Shown: positions 36,022 to 45,575 of the stretch, in pieces
How positions within the stretch are numbered: position 1 is the stretch's first letter
Layout: the number at the start of each line of letters is the position of its first letter
Origin: Pseudomonas sp. B21-023
Lineage (GTDB): Bacteria > Pseudomonadota > Gammaproteobacteria > Pseudomonadales > Pseudomonadaceae
Assembly (NCBI RefSeq): GCF_024749165.1
Contig: NZ_CP087190.1
Span: 248,001 to 312,000, forward strand
DNA length: 64,000 nt
Direction of reading: 5' to 3'
The notes under the pieces: generated by a model
What the model was told of the DNA's origin: nothing
The model's database searches: none
What the model saw: only the letters and a program-made list of their open reading frames with translations
Position numbers and translations under genes: made by a program

Positions 36022-36687
36022 ATGAGTTACCAGCACCAGTACGTAGACGGCACGCGCATCCACTTCCCGCTGGGCAAGGTGGTGTGCATTGGCCGCAACT
36101 ACGCCGAGCATGCCAAGGAACTGGACAACCCCATCCCCAGCGAGCCGCTGCTGTTTATCAAGCCCGGCAGTTGCGTGGTGCCCCTGGAAGGTGGCTTCAA
36201 GATTCCGACCGAGCGTGGCTCGGTGCACTACGAGGCGGAAATCGCGGTGTTGCTGGGCAAGCCGTTGTCGACCAAGCCGACCGAGGAAGAGGTGCTCGAC
36301 GCCATTTCCGGCTATGCCCCGGCTTTGGACCTCACCCTGCGCGACCTGCAGAGCAAACTGAAGGAAAAGGGCCTGCCGTGGGAGCTGTGCAAAAGCTTCG
36401 ATGGTGCTTGCGTGCTGCCGCCTTTTGTCTCGGCAGGCGCCTTCGAGGATGTGAAGGACATCGGTATACGCCTGACCATCAACGGCGAGGTGCGCCAGGA
36501 CGGCAACAGCGCGATGATGCTCAACCCCATCGTGCCGATGATCCAGCATATGGCCGCGTGCTTCTCGTTGCTGGCGGGTGATGTGATCCTCACCGGCACT
36601 CCGGCGGGCGTGGGGCCGTTCAAGGTTGGCGACGAGCTGGTGCTGGAGCTTCCAGGCGTCAGCCGGTTCGAGAGCCGGGTGCTCTGA
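36022..36687 (+). CDS. Fumarylacetoacetate hydrolase-family protein (acylpyruvase-like)
   Basis: 221 aa, single FAH domain. It opens with GKVVCIGRNYAEHAKELDN, the metal-binding Glu pair is in VHYEAEIAVLLG, and the end has GDVILTGTPAGVGPF. The size and motifs match YcgM/FAHD1-type acylpyruvate hydrolases or oxaloacetate decarboxylases. The substrate is not determined. AGGAG precedes the ATG. It is 26 nt behind the D-2-hydroxyglutarate dehydrogenase gene and probably co-transcribed. Confidence 0.88.
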   Translation: MSYQHQYVDGTRIHFPLGKVVCIGRNYAEHAKELDNPIPSEPLLFIKPGSCVVPLEGGFKIPTERGSVHYEAEIAVLLGKPLSTKPTEEEVLDAISGYAPALDLTLRDLQSKLKEKGLPWELCKSFDGACVLPPFVSAGAFEDVKDIGIRLTINGEVRQDGNSAMMLNPIVPMIQHMAACFSLLAGDVILTGTPAGVGPFKVGDELVLELPGVSRFESRVL

Positions 36688-36792
36688 GCCGAAGGTTCGC
36701 GCCTTTCCTGGAAAAAGTGCAGAGACGTTTACCGTTTTTTCACACCCTTTGCGGATAATGCGCGAACCTACGCCTATCCTCAGGACCCTTGC

Positions 36793-37713
36793 ATGCCCTC
36801 TCCCTCCCGCGCTTCCGTGTCTCCCAAGCGCCCCTTTTACCGGCGCTGGCCGTTCGGCCTGGCAGCAGCAGCGGTTATCGGCTATGGCGTCATATCTGCC
36901 ATGCACTGGGACGACCGCGGCCTGCTGTGGATAAAGGAAGGTTTCGAAAGCCAGGCTGAACGCCAGGAAAGCATCTGGTTGCCCAGCTACGTGGTCGACA
37001 TCGATGCCAAACCGTTGCCCGGCATGGAGCGTGACGAGGCGTCGGACCTGGCGTTCAACCCGCACACCCGGTCGTTGTTCGCAGTCATGGGCAAGCACCC
37101 GTTCCTGGTCGAGCTCACCCTGGATGGCGACGTGTTGCGCAAGATTCCCCTGGTGGGCTGGTCCAACCCGGAAGGTGTGGCGGTGCTTGAGGATGGCCAG
37201 ATCGCCATCGTCGATGAGCGCAACCATGACCTGACGCTGGTCAAGGTGGATGCCGGCACCACGTCGCTGAACCGCGCCGACTACCAGCCCTACGACCTGG
37301 GCGACGCTGATGAAGGCAACAAGGGCTTCGAGGCCATTGCCTGGGACCTGATGCGCCAGCGCCTGGTCATAGGCGCCGAGCGGCCGCCCAGGATGTTCAC
37401 CTGGAACACCGATGGGCGCAGCCCGCTCAAGGGCCAGAAGCAGCCGCTGGCCAGCGACGAACTGGATCTGCGCAACTTGTCCGCGCTGGGTATCGACCCG
37501 CGCACAGGGCATCTGCTGGCATTGTCGGCAGACTCCAACATGCTGCTCGAGCTTGACGAAAAGGGTGAGCAGGTCAGCTTCATGACCCTGCTGGGCGGCT
37601 TCAATGGCCTGGCTGACACCATTCCGCGGGCCGAGGGAGTGGCAATGGACGATCAGGGCAACCTGTACATGGTCAGCGAGCCGAATCTGTTCTATCGCTT
37701 CAAAAAGAACTGA
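36793..37713 (+). CDS. SdiA-regulated-family beta-propeller protein 1
   Basis: 306 aa with an N-terminal membrane anchor (about 21-38) and a periplasmic beta-propeller of the SdiA-regulated/YjiK family: DEASDLAFNPHTRSLFAV, GWSNPEGVAVLEDGQIAIVDERNH, NKGFEAIAWD, PRAEGVAMDDQGNLYMVSEP. The role is unknown. The next gene is a homologue in tandem, 87 nt downstream. Confidence 0.82.
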   Translation: MPSPSRASVSPKRPFYRRWPFGLAAAAVIGYGVISAMHWDDRGLLWIKEGFESQAERQESIWLPSYVVDIDAKPLPGMERDEASDLAFNPHTRSLFAVMGKHPFLVELTLDGDVLRKIPLVGWSNPEGVAVLEDGQIAIVDERNHDLTLVKVDAGTTSLNRADYQPYDLGDADEGNKGFEAIAWDLMRQRLVIGAERPPRMFTWNTDGRSPLKGQKQPLASDELDLRNLSALGIDPRTGHLLALSADSNMLLELDEKGEQVSFMTLLGGFNGLADTIPRAEGVAMDDQGNLYMVSEPNLFYRFKKN

Positions 37714-37799
37714 CCGATCAGCCATTTCTGATGATGGCATTAAGCTTTGCTTCAGTTGATAGTGGTTAGCTACGCGCTCCTATTGCCGAGTCTGCCCGC

Positions 37800-38699
37800 A
37801 TGCGCCGCCACGTTCGCCTGATCTTCGCCCTCTTCGTGTTTGTCTGCCTGCTCGTGCTGGGGGCTGCCGGGCACGAGTTCCGCTTGTTCGAGCGGGGCTG
37901 GTTCAACCTCAAGACCTGGTGGCAGCCGGCTGAGCAGAGCATCGGCCTGGATCGTTACCAGGTGGTGCTCGAGGCCAGGCCTATCGAGGGCCTGGACGAC
38001 GACATCTCGGCGTTGACCTACGACCCCGATCGCAAGAGCCTGTTCACCGTCACCAATGCTCGGTCGGAGCTGATCGAGTTGTCACTGGATGGCCGTATCC
38101 TGCGCCGTGTCCCGCTGACCGGCTTCGGCGACCCCGAGGCGGTGGAGTACATCGGGCCCAACAGCTACGTGATCACCGATGAGCGCCAGCAGCGGCTGAT
38201 TCGTGTGCGCCTGGACGATGACACCCTGTTCCTCGACGCCAGCGATGCCGAGCAGCTGTCCCTGGGCATCGGCCTGAACGGCAACAAGGGGTTCGAGGGT
38301 CTGGCCTACGACTCGGCAGGCAAGCGCCTGTTCGTGGCCAAGGAACGGGACCCGATGATGATCTACGAGGTGCACGGCTTTCCCCACGACAATCCCGACA
38401 AACCCTACGCTGTGCATGTGGTGCAGGATCGCAAGCGCGACCGGCGGTTGTTCGTGAGGGATCTGTCGAGCCTGCAGTTCGACGAACGCAGCGGGCACCT
38501 GCTGGCGCTGTCCGACGAGTCGCGGCTGGTGCTGGAGCTTGATGTGAAGGGGCGGCCGCTGAGTACCCTGTCATTGCGCAAGGGTTTCCAGGGGTTGAAG
38601 CAGACCGTTCCACAAGCGGAGGGGATTGCGATGGACGATGCCGGGACCATCTATCTGGTCAGTGAGCCGAACCTGTTCTATGTGTTCAAGCAGCCTTGA
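37800..38699 (+). CDS. SdiA-regulated-family beta-propeller protein 2
   Basis: 299 aa, paralogue of the preceding gene: same membrane anchor (about 6-24) and propeller repeats (DDDISALTYDPDRKSLFTV, GFGDPEAVEYIG, NKGFEGLAYD, PQAEGIAMDDAGTIYLVSEP). The two share the end pattern SEPNLFY, but the body is clearly diverged, so the duplication is old. No catalytic motif is visible. A REP pair follows. Confidence 0.82.
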   Translation: MRRHVRLIFALFVFVCLLVLGAAGHEFRLFERGWFNLKTWWQPAEQSIGLDRYQVVLEARPIEGLDDDISALTYDPDRKSLFTVTNARSELIELSLDGRILRRVPLTGFGDPEAVEYIGPNSYVITDERQQRLIRVRLDDDTLFLDASDAEQLSLGIGLNGNKGFEGLAYDSAGKRLFVAKERDPMMIYEVHGFPHDNPDKPYAVHVVQDRKRDRRLFVRDLSSLQFDERSGHLLALSDESRLVLELDVKGRPLSTLSLRKGFQGLKQTVPQAEGIAMDDAGTIYLVSEPNLFYVFKQP

Positions 38700-38705
38700 T
38701 GGGTA

Positions 38706-38802
38706 GAGGATGGCACCGGCTTCGCCGGTATTCGCTGGCAAGCCAGCTCCCACAGTGGGAGCTGGCTTGCCAGCGATTCGAGGGCGCAGCCCTCGCTGGC
38801 GA
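38706..38802. repeat. REP pair with perfect 21-bp arms
   Basis: CGCTGGCAAGCCAGCTCCCAC (38733-38753) and its reverse complement (38755-38775) are separated by a single base, flanked by GC-rich smaller dyads (GGCTTCGCC; AGGGCGCAGCCCT). Fills the gap between convergent genes. Confidence 0.85.
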
Positions 38803-39477
38803 TTACTCGGCCTTCAGGCTCTTCACGCCTTCAGCGGTCCCCAACAACAGCACATCCGCCGGCCGCGCCGCGAACAGACCATTGGTAACCACGCCGACGA
38901 TCGCGTTGATCTGGCTTTCCAGCTCCACCGGGTTGGTGATCTGCAGGTTGTGCACGTCGAGGATGACGTTGCCGTTGTCGGTTACCACGCCTTCGCGATA
39001 GACCGGGTCGCCGCCCAGCTTGACCAGCTGGCGCGCCACGTGGCTGCGGGCCATCGGGATGACCTCGACCGGCAGAGGGAAGGCACCCAGCACCGGCACC
39101 AGCTTGCTGGCGTCGGCGATGCAGATGAAGGTCTTGGCCACTGCCGCGACGATCTTCTCGCGGGTCAGGGCCGCGCCGCCGCCCTTGATCAGGTTGAGAT
39201 GGGCATCGCTCTCGTCGGCGCCGTCCACGTAGAACTCCAGCTCGCTGACGCTGTTCAGCTCGTAAACCGGGATGCCATGGCCCTTCAGGCGCTGTGCGGT
39301 GGCTTCGGAGCTGGCGACGGCGCCGTCGAAGGCGGTCTTGTGCTGGGCCAGGGCGTCGATGAAGAAGTTGGCGGTCGAGCCTGTGCCAACGCCGACGACG
39401 CTTTTCTCATCCAGTTTCGGCAGGATGAGGTCGACGGCGGCCTGGGCGACGGCCTGTTTGAGTTGGTCCTGGGTCAT
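38803..39477 (-). CDS. rpiA: Ribose-5-phosphate isomerase A
   Basis: 224 aa. It interconverts ribose 5-phosphate and ribulose 5-phosphate in the pentose phosphate pathway. Motifs are [17 protein letters not shown] (phosphate loop), [26 protein letters not shown] (the catalytic Asp/Lys region) and [16 protein letters not shown] at the C-terminus. It is divergent from ilvA, an arrangement I recall from P. putida. Confidence 0.97.
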   Translation of the reverse strand: MTQDQLKQAVAQAAVDLILPKLDEKSVVGVGTGSTANFFIDALAQHKTAFDGAVASSEATAQRLKGHGIPVYELNSVSELEFYVDGADESDAHLNLIKGGGAALTREKIVAAVAKTFICIADASKLVPVLGAFPLPVEVIPMARSHVARQLVKLGGDPVYREGVVTDNGNVILDVHNLQITNPVELESQINAIVGVVTNGLFAARPADVLLLGTAEGVKSLKAE

Positions 39478-39611
39478 GCGGGCTCCGGGAGGGGCAGGGC
39501 GGATATCGAAAGTTGCCTAGTATAACGGCTCCCGCGGCTTTGCTGTGGTCGCCCGACGTGGCGCTGCGGTAGACTCCCAGCCCTTGTCCCGCGGCCCAGT
39601 GATGCTTTCCG

Positions 39612-41126
39612 ATGCTCGAACAGTACGTCAAGAAGATCCTCACCTCGCGCGTCTACGACGTTGCTGTCGAAACCCCGCTGCACACTGCCGGGCAACTGAG
39701 CAAGCGCCTGGGCAACACGGTGCTGCTCAAGCGCGAGGACCTGCAGCCGGTGTTCTCGTTCAAGATCCGCGGGGCCTACAACAAGCTGGCGCAACTGAGC
39801 GCCGAGGAACTGGCCCGTGGGGTGGTCACCGCCTCCGCCGGCAACCACGCCCAGGGCCTGGCCCTGGCGGCGCGGGAGCTGGGTATCAAGGCGACCATCG
39901 TCATGCCCAAGACCACCCCGGAGATCAAGATCGAAGGCGTGCGCTCGCGGGGCGGCAAGGTGCTGTTGCATGGTGACAGCTTCCCCGAGGCGCTGGCCTA
40001 CTCGCTGAAGCTGGTGGAGGAGAAAGGCTTCGTCTATATCCACCCCTACGATGATCCACACACAATTGCCGGACAGGGCACGGTGGCCATGGAAATCCTG
40101 CGCCAGCACCCGGGCCAGCTGGACGCGATCTTCGTGCCGGTCGGCGGCGGCGGTCTGATCGCCGGTATCGCTGCCTACGTGAAATACCTGCGCCCGGAAA
40201 TCAAGGTCATCGGCGTCGAGCCAGACGATTCCAACTGCCTGCAGGCCGCGATGGCCGCCGGTGAGCGCGTGGTGCTGCCGCAGGTCGGGCTGTTCGCCGA
40301 CGGCGTGGCGGTGGCGCAGATCGGCCAGCACACCTTCGATATCTGCCGTCATCATGTGGATGAAGTGATCACCGTCAGCACCGATGAGATCTGTGCAGCA
40401 ATCAAGGATATCTACGACGATACCCGCTCGATCACCGAACCTGCCGGTGCTCTCGGTGTTGCCGGGATCAAGAAGTACGTCGAGCTCAAGGGTGTGGCCG
40501 GACAGACCCTGGTAGCCATCGACTCGGGCGCCAACGTCAACTTCGACCGCCTGCGGCATGTGGCCGAGCGCGCCGAGCTGGGCGAGAAGCGCGAGGCGAT
40601 CATCGCCGTGACCATCCCCGAGCGCCCGGGCAGCTTCAAGGCCTTCTGCGAGGCTATCGGCAAGCGCCAGATCACTGAATTCAACTACCGCAAGCACACT
40701 TCTGACGAGGCGCACATCTTCGTCGGCGTGCAGACTCACCCGGAAACCGACCCGCGTGCGGCATTGGTACAACAGCTGACGGAGCAAGGTTTCCCAGTCA
40801 CAGACCTGACCGACAACGAATTGGCCAAGCTGCATATCCGCCACATGGTGGGTGGCCATTCGGCCGGCGCCAGCGACGAAATGGTGCTGCGCTTCGAGTT
40901 TCCGGAGCGGCCCGGTGCCCTGTTCAATTTCCTCAACAAGCTGGGCGGGCGTTGGAACATCTCGATGTTCCACTACCGCAACCACGGCGCCGCCGACGGG
41001 CGCGTGGTCGCGGGCCTGCAGGTGCCGGAGGATGAGCGTCACCTGGTGCCGGCGGCCCTGGCCAAGATCGGCTATCCATACTGGGACGAGACCGAGAACC
41101 CGGCTTACCGGCTATTCTTGGGCTGA
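39612..41126 (+). CDS. ilvA: Biosynthetic threonine dehydratase
   Basis: 504 aa, PLP enzyme that deaminates threonine to 2-oxobutanoate for isoleucine synthesis. The Schiff-base Lys51 is in SFKIRGAYNK, the PLP phosphate loop is VGGGGLIAG and SAGNHAQG is the usual N-terminal motif. Two C-terminal ACT-like domains (about 330-400 and 425-500), each with a RPGS/RPGA motif, identify the isoleucine-inhibited biosynthetic form rather than the short catabolic one. Confidence 0.97.
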   Translation: MLEQYVKKILTSRVYDVAVETPLHTAGQLSKRLGNTVLLKREDLQPVFSFKIRGAYNKLAQLSAEELARGVVTASAGNHAQGLALAARELGIKATIVMPKTTPEIKIEGVRSRGGKVLLHGDSFPEALAYSLKLVEEKGFVYIHPYDDPHTIAGQGTVAMEILRQHPGQLDAIFVPVGGGGLIAGIAAYVKYLRPEIKVIGVEPDDSNCLQAAMAAGERVVLPQVGLFADGVAVAQIGQHTFDICRHHVDEVITVSTDEICAAIKDIYDDTRSITEPAGALGVAGIKKYVELKGVAGQTLVAIDSGANVNFDRLRHVAERAELGEKREAIIAVTIPERPGSFKAFCEAIGKRQITEFNYRKHTSDEAHIFVGVQTHPETDPRAALVQQLTEQGFPVTDLTDNELAKLHIRHMVGGHSAGASDEMVLRFEFPERPGALFNFLNKLGGRWNISMFHYRNHGAADGRVVAGLQVPEDERHLVPAALAKIGYPYWDETENPAYRLFLG

Positions 41127-41138
41127 ACACGCTTCACC

Positions 41139-41170
41139 TCGCGGGAGCAGGCTTGCCCCGCGATGAGGCC
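41139..41170. repeat. Single REP-like palindrome
   Basis: CGCGGGAGCAGGCTTGCCCCGCG forms an imperfect hairpin just behind ilvA; same family as the repeats at 3579 and 30531. Confidence 0.5.
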
Positions 41171-41205
41171 GAAAGCGAAAAAGCCTGCTGAAGGATGATT
41201 TTCAC

Positions 41206-41631
41206 ATGGAACACCTGACCACCCTCAAGACCCTGCACATCCTCGCCACGGCCCTGTTGCTGCTTGGCGCCCTGGGCCTGGCGGGCTGGACCTGGCATGC
41301 CCGGCGCAAGGGCGACGCCGAGGCCTATGCCAAGTTGTTGCGCCGCCCGCTGGTGTTCGTCTGGCTGCTGCTGGGGCTGTGCCTGCTGAGCATGCCGTTC
41401 ACCGGCTGGTGGCTGGTGCATCTGGTCGGCTGGCCGCTGGGGCAGACCTGGGTGCTGGCCTCCAGCGTCATCTATACCCTTGGCGCGTTTGCCGTGTGGT
41501 GGCTGGTGGCGCGCCTCAACCGGCTGCGCAAGGCCGAAGCCGTCGGCTTGAAGTTCACCTTGGCGCTGGCGGTGTTCAGCGGTGTGTGCTTACTGTCCAT
41601 CGCCGGCCTGATGGGCGCCAAGCCGGTCTGA
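41206..41631 (+). CDS. Integral membrane protein (DUF2269-like)
   Basis: 141 aa with four hydrophobic segments (about 5-24, 48-68, 77-97, 117-137). The opening [20 protein letters not shown] and [15 protein letters not shown] resemble the DUF2269 family of small inner-membrane proteins. The function is unknown. It stands alone between ilvA and rppH. Confidence 0.75.
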   Translation: MEHLTTLKTLHILATALLLLGALGLAGWTWHARRKGDAEAYAKLLRRPLVFVWLLLGLCLLSMPFTGWWLVHLVGWPLGQTWVLASSVIYTLGAFAVWWLVARLNRLRKAEAVGLKFTLALAVFSGVCLLSIAGLMGAKPV

Positions 41632-41872
41632 TGACACCCGCCAGCCCGCTCCCATTGGTAAACCTTGGGGGCGAGCGGGGCTCGCGAGGGGGTTAACGCA
41701 GTTGCGTCACCTTGCCTTCATGCAAACCCTGTATACCAGTGCCACGCCCGGTGTGGCGACGCTCGCTCAATACGCAGTCTTCACCTCGCCGCACATAAGC
41801 GTGGCGGGCGCGTTGCTGCGCGCTCAGGCTTTGTGGAACAATGCGGCGACATGCGTTTGCGAGGTTGCTGCC

Positions 41873-42352
41873 GTGATCGACCCGGATGGTTTTCGCCCCA
41901 ATGTCGGGATCATTCTCACGAATGATGCCGGGCAGGTGCTATGGGCTCGGCGGATCAACCAGGATGCCTGGCAGTTTCCACAGGGGGGTATCAACCCTGA
42001 CGAAACGCCGGAAGATGCCCTGTACCGCGAGCTGAACGAAGAAGTAGGCCTGGAACGCCAGGATGTGGAAATTCTTGCCTGCACCCGTGGCTGGTTGCGT
42101 TATCGTTTACCCCAGCGCCTGGTGCGCACCCACAGCCAGCCGTTGTGTATCGGCCAGAAACAGAAGTGGTTCCTGCTACGCCTGGTGAGCAATGAGCAAC
42201 GGGTGCGCATGGACCTGACCGGCAAGCCGGAATTCGATGGCTGGCGCTGGGTCAGCTACTGGTATCCGCTGGGCCAGGTGGTGACATTCAAGCGCGAGGT
42301 ATACCGCCGCGCCCTGAAAGAGCTAGCCCCGCGCCTGCTGACGCGCGACTGA
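41873..42352 (+). CDS. rppH: RNA pyrophosphohydrolase RppH
   Basis: 159-aa Nudix hydrolase that removes pyrophosphate from mRNA 5' ends and starts decay. The Nudix box is [20 protein letters not shown] followed by VGL. A GTG start at 41873 gives the standard N-terminus ([16 protein letters not shown]) and has GAGG 8 nt upstream; longer frames upstream are not homologous. It is 22 nt ahead of ptsP, the same pairing as in E. coli. Confidence 0.95.
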   Translation: MIDPDGFRPNVGIILTNDAGQVLWARRINQDAWQFPQGGINPDETPEDALYRELNEEVGLERQDVEILACTRGWLRYRLPQRLVRTHSQPLCIGQKQKWFLLRLVSNEQRVRMDLTGKPEFDGWRWVSYWYPLGQVVTFKREVYRRALKELAPRLLTRD

Positions 42353-42374
42353 CGACGGAGTCCGACCCCGAGCC

Positions 42375-44648
42375 ATGCTCAATACGCTGCGCAAGATCGT
42401 CCAGGAAGTGAACTCCGCCAAAGATCTCAAGACGGCGTTGGGGATCATTGTCTTGCGCGTCAAGGAGGCAATGGGCAGCCAGGTCTGCTCCGTCTACCTG
42501 CTCGACCCGGACACCAACCGCTTTGTGCTGATGGCCACCGAGGGCCTGAACAAGCGCTCCATCGGCAAGGTCAGCATGGCGCCCAACGAGGGCCTGGTCG
42601 GCCTGGTCGGCACCCGCGAGGAGCCGCTTAACCTCGAGAACGCCGCCGATCACCCCCGTTACCGCTACTTCGCCGAAACCGGCGAAGAGAAATTCGCCTC
42701 TTTCCTCGGCGCACCGATCATCCACCATCGTCGCGTGGTCGGCGTGCTGGTCATCCAGCAGAAGGAACGCCGCCAGTTCGACGAAGGCGAAGAGGCCTTC
42801 CTGGTCACCATGAGCGCGCAGCTCGCCGGGGTTATCGCCCACGCCGAGGCGACGGGTTCGATCCGTGGCCTGGGCCGTCAGGGCAAGGGCATCCAGGAAG
42901 CCCGTTTCGTCGGGGTGCCGGGTTCGCCGGGCGCGGCGGTCGGTCGATCGGTGGTGATGCTGCCGCCCGCCGACCTGGAAGTGGTGCCCGACCGCACTGT
43001 CGAGGACATCGACAACGAACTCAAGCTGTTCAACAACGCGCTCGAAGGCGTGCGCGAGGACATGCGCAAGCTGTCGGCCAAGCTCGCCACCCAGCTGCGC
43101 CCCGAAGAACGTGCGTTGTTCGACGTGTACCTGATGATGCTCGAGGACGCCGCCCTCGGTGGCGAGGTGGTCGAAGTCATCAAGACTGGCCAGTGGGCCC
43201 AGGGCGCCTTGCGCCAGGTGGTCGGCGAACACGTCAATCGCTTCGAGCTGATGGATGACGACTACCTGCGCGAGCGGGCATCGGACGTCAAGGACCTGGG
43301 TCGGCGCCTGCTGGCGTATCTGCAGGAGGCCCGTTCGCAGTCGCTGGTCTACCAGGACAATACCATTCTGGTCAGTGAAGAACTGACCCCCGCCATGCTC
43401 GGCGAGGTGCCGGAGGGCAAGCTGGTGGGCCTGGTTTCGGTACTCGGCTCGGGCAACTCCCACGTGGCGATCCTGGCCCGGGCCATGGGCATTCCCACGG
43501 TCATGGGGGTGGTCGACCTGCCTTACTCGAAGGCCGACGGCATCGAGATGATCGTCGACGGCTACAAGGGCGAAGTCTTCACCAACCCTGGCGAAGTGCT
43601 GCGCAAGCAGTACAGCGACGTGGTCGAGGAAGAGCGCCAGCTGGCCAAGGGGCTCGATGCCCTGCGCGAGCTGCCGTGCATCACCCCGGACGGCCACCGC
43701 ATGCCGCTGTGGGTCAATACCGGCCTGCTCGCCGATGTGGCCCGCGCCCAGCAGCGCGGCGCCGAAGGTGTGGGCCTGTACCGTACCGAAGTGCCGTTCA
43801 TGATCAACCAGCGCTTCCCCAGCGAAAAGGAGCAGCTGGCGATCTACCGTGAGCAGCTGCAGGCGTTTCATCCGCTGCCGGTGACCATGCGCAGCCTCGA
43901 CATCGGCGGGGACAAGTCGCTGTCGTATTTCCCGATCAAGGAAGAGAACCCGTTCCTCGGCTGGCGCGGCATTCGCGTCACCCTCGACCACCCGGAAATC
44001 TTCCTGGTGCAGACCCGCGCCATGCTCAAGGCCAGCGAAGGGTTGAACAACCTGCGCATTCTGCTGCCGATGATTTCCGGCATCCACGAGCTCGAAGAAG
44101 CCCAGCACCTGATCCACCGCGCCTGGGGCGAAGTGCGCGACGAAGGCACCGATGTACCGATGCCGCCGGTCGGGGTGATGGTGGAGATCCCCGCCGCGGT
44201 GTACCAGACCCGCGAACTGGCGCGCCAGGTTGACTTCCTCTCGGTCGGTTCCAACGACCTCACGCAATACCTGCTGGCCGTCGACCGCAACAACCCGCGG
44301 GTCGCCGACCTCTACGACTACCTGCACCCGGCAGTGCTGCAAGCCCTGCAGACCGTGGTCAGCGTGGCCCACGAGGAAGGCAAGCCCGTCAGTATCTGCG
44401 GCGAGATGGCCGGTGACCCGGCCGCGGCAATCCTGCTCATGGCCATGGGCTTCGACAGTCTGTCGATGAACGCCACCAACCTGCCGAAGGTGAAGTGGAT
44501 GCTGCGCCAGATCAACCTGAGCAAGGCCAGGGAGCTGCTGGCCGATGCCATGAGTCATGACAACCCGCAAGTTATCCACAGCTCGTTGCAGCTGGCGCTG
44601 AAGAATCTTGGGCTGGCGCGGATGATCGGGCCGAACAAGACTCTCTGA
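42375..44648 (+). CDS. ptsP: PtsP, enzyme I of the nitrogen phosphotransferase system
   Basis: 757 aa, cytoplasmic EI-Ntr that takes phosphate from PEP and passes it to NPr and EIIA-Ntr, linking carbon/nitrogen state to regulation (including polyhydroxyalkanoate and potassium control in P. putida). An N-terminal GAF domain (about 1-160, binding glutamine or oxoglutarate) is followed by the EI N-domain, the active His in GSGNSHVAILARAMGIP and the PEP-binding C-domain (GLYRTEVPFM, SICGEMAGDP). Operon with rppH. Confidence 0.96.
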   Translation: MLNTLRKIVQEVNSAKDLKTALGIIVLRVKEAMGSQVCSVYLLDPDTNRFVLMATEGLNKRSIGKVSMAPNEGLVGLVGTREEPLNLENAADHPRYRYFAETGEEKFASFLGAPIIHHRRVVGVLVIQQKERRQFDEGEEAFLVTMSAQLAGVIAHAEATGSIRGLGRQGKGIQEARFVGVPGSPGAAVGRSVVMLPPADLEVVPDRTVEDIDNELKLFNNALEGVREDMRKLSAKLATQLRPEERALFDVYLMMLEDAALGGEVVEVIKTGQWAQGALRQVVGEHVNRFELMDDDYLRERASDVKDLGRRLLAYLQEARSQSLVYQDNTILVSEELTPAMLGEVPEGKLVGLVSVLGSGNSHVAILARAMGIPTVMGVVDLPYSKADGIEMIVDGYKGEVFTNPGEVLRKQYSDVVEEERQLAKGLDALRELPCITPDGHRMPLWVNTGLLADVARAQQRGAEGVGLYRTEVPFMINQRFPSEKEQLAIYREQLQAFHPLPVTMRSLDIGGDKSLSYFPIKEENPFLGWRGIRVTLDHPEIFLVQTRAMLKASEGLNNLRILLPMISGIHELEEAQHLIHRAWGEVRDEGTDVPMPPVGVMVEIPAAVYQTRELARQVDFLSVGSNDLTQYLLAVDRNNPRVADLYDYLHPAVLQALQTVVSVAHEEGKPVSICGEMAGDPAAAILLMAMGFDSLSMNATNLPKVKWMLRQINLSKARELLADAMSHDNPQVIHSSLQLALKNLGLARMIGPNKTL

Positions 44649-44659
44649 TCGTCAGTTCC

Positions 44660-44692
44660 GACCTCATCGCGGCGCTTGCCCCGCGATGAGGT
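44660..44692. repeat. Hairpin between ptsP and the convergent NRDE gene
   Basis: Perfect arms GACCTCATCGCGG / CCGCGATGAGGTC with a loop of 7 nt, REP-like, in a 48-bp convergent gap; likely a shared terminator. Confidence 0.7.
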
Positions 44693-44696
44693 CAAT

Positions 44697-45443
44697 TCAG
44701 ATCTCCAGGCTAACCTCGCCCAGATGCCCCCCAAACGGCCCGAAACTGCGCTCGATCATGCGCCGACGGCCGTGGCCATCGACGATCAGCACCGTGCTCG
44801 CCCGCGTTCCGTAGTTCTGGCTGGCGATGAATACACTCGATAGCAGCCGCTCGGTGGCCAGCCCCACGCCGGTCTCGGGCAGTTCGCCGTCCGGCGCGGG
44901 CTGTGCATCACCCAGCAGCGTCAATAGTTGCTGTGGATCGGCGTTTTCGAGCAATTTCTCAAGCCCGCTGCGCGCTTTGATCAGCTTCGGCCATGGCGTA
45001 TCCAAGCCGGCATTTGACAGCCCGTACACCCCCGATTCAAGCAGGCGTGGCGCCGGCTCACGGGCATGCAGGTAGCCCAAGCGCTTGTCATCGCCGACCA
45101 GCAGGTTGAACCCTGAATACTGGTCACTGCGGCTGGCTACCCGGTCCAGATAGGCCTCGACCCCCAGTTCGCCCTGCAGGTAGGCTGCCACCAGTTCACC
45201 GCGGGACCGCGGCCCCAAAGGCTGGCGTGGATCACGGATATTGGTCAGCGCCGCAAAACGCCCGTTCGGCCCGACACCCAGCCAGGTGCCACCGGCTTCC
45301 AGGTCACGCCCGGCGTGCACACCCGTCGCGTCCTCCCAGGCCTTCAAGGCCTGGGTCGGCCGCGCATAGAACTCATCGCGGTTGGCCGCGACGATCAGTG
45401 GCCGGGCTGTCCCCGGCCGCCAGGCGAATACGATCAGGCACAT
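44697..45443 (-). CDS. NRDE/TANGO2 family protein
   Basis: 248 aa. It begins MCLIVFAW and contains the name-giving NRDE in VAANRDEFYARPT, then GGTWLGVGPNGRFAALTN and YGTRASTVLIVD, the TANGO2 pattern. The N-terminal Cys after Met suggests an Ntn-type nucleophile, by analogy with the family fold. In other systems TANGO2 relatives are tied to heme trafficking; the function here is unknown. The ATG at 45443 is chosen because all family similarity starts there. Confidence 0.88.
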   Translation of the reverse strand: MCLIVFAWRPGTARPLIVAANRDEFYARPTQALKAWEDATGVHAGRDLEAGGTWLGVGPNGRFAALTNIRDPRQPLGPRSRGELVAAYLQGELGVEAYLDRVASRSDQYSGFNLLVGDDKRLGYLHAREPAPRLLESGVYGLSNAGLDTPWPKLIKARSGLEKLLENADPQQLLTLLGDAQPAPDGELPETGVGLATERLLSSVFIASQNYGTRASTVLIVDGHGRRRMIERSFGPFGGHLGEVSLEI

Positions 45444-45575
45444 AGGTTGTCCCCTTGTGTATTGGGCCACTCTACCCGCGCCGCTGGCCGCTATCCATCT
45501 TCTGACACAGAGTTCACTAGAGCGCCGGGCGTGGGTTCCGTTACCATGCCGGATTGTTTTCCACTGGGGCCACGA

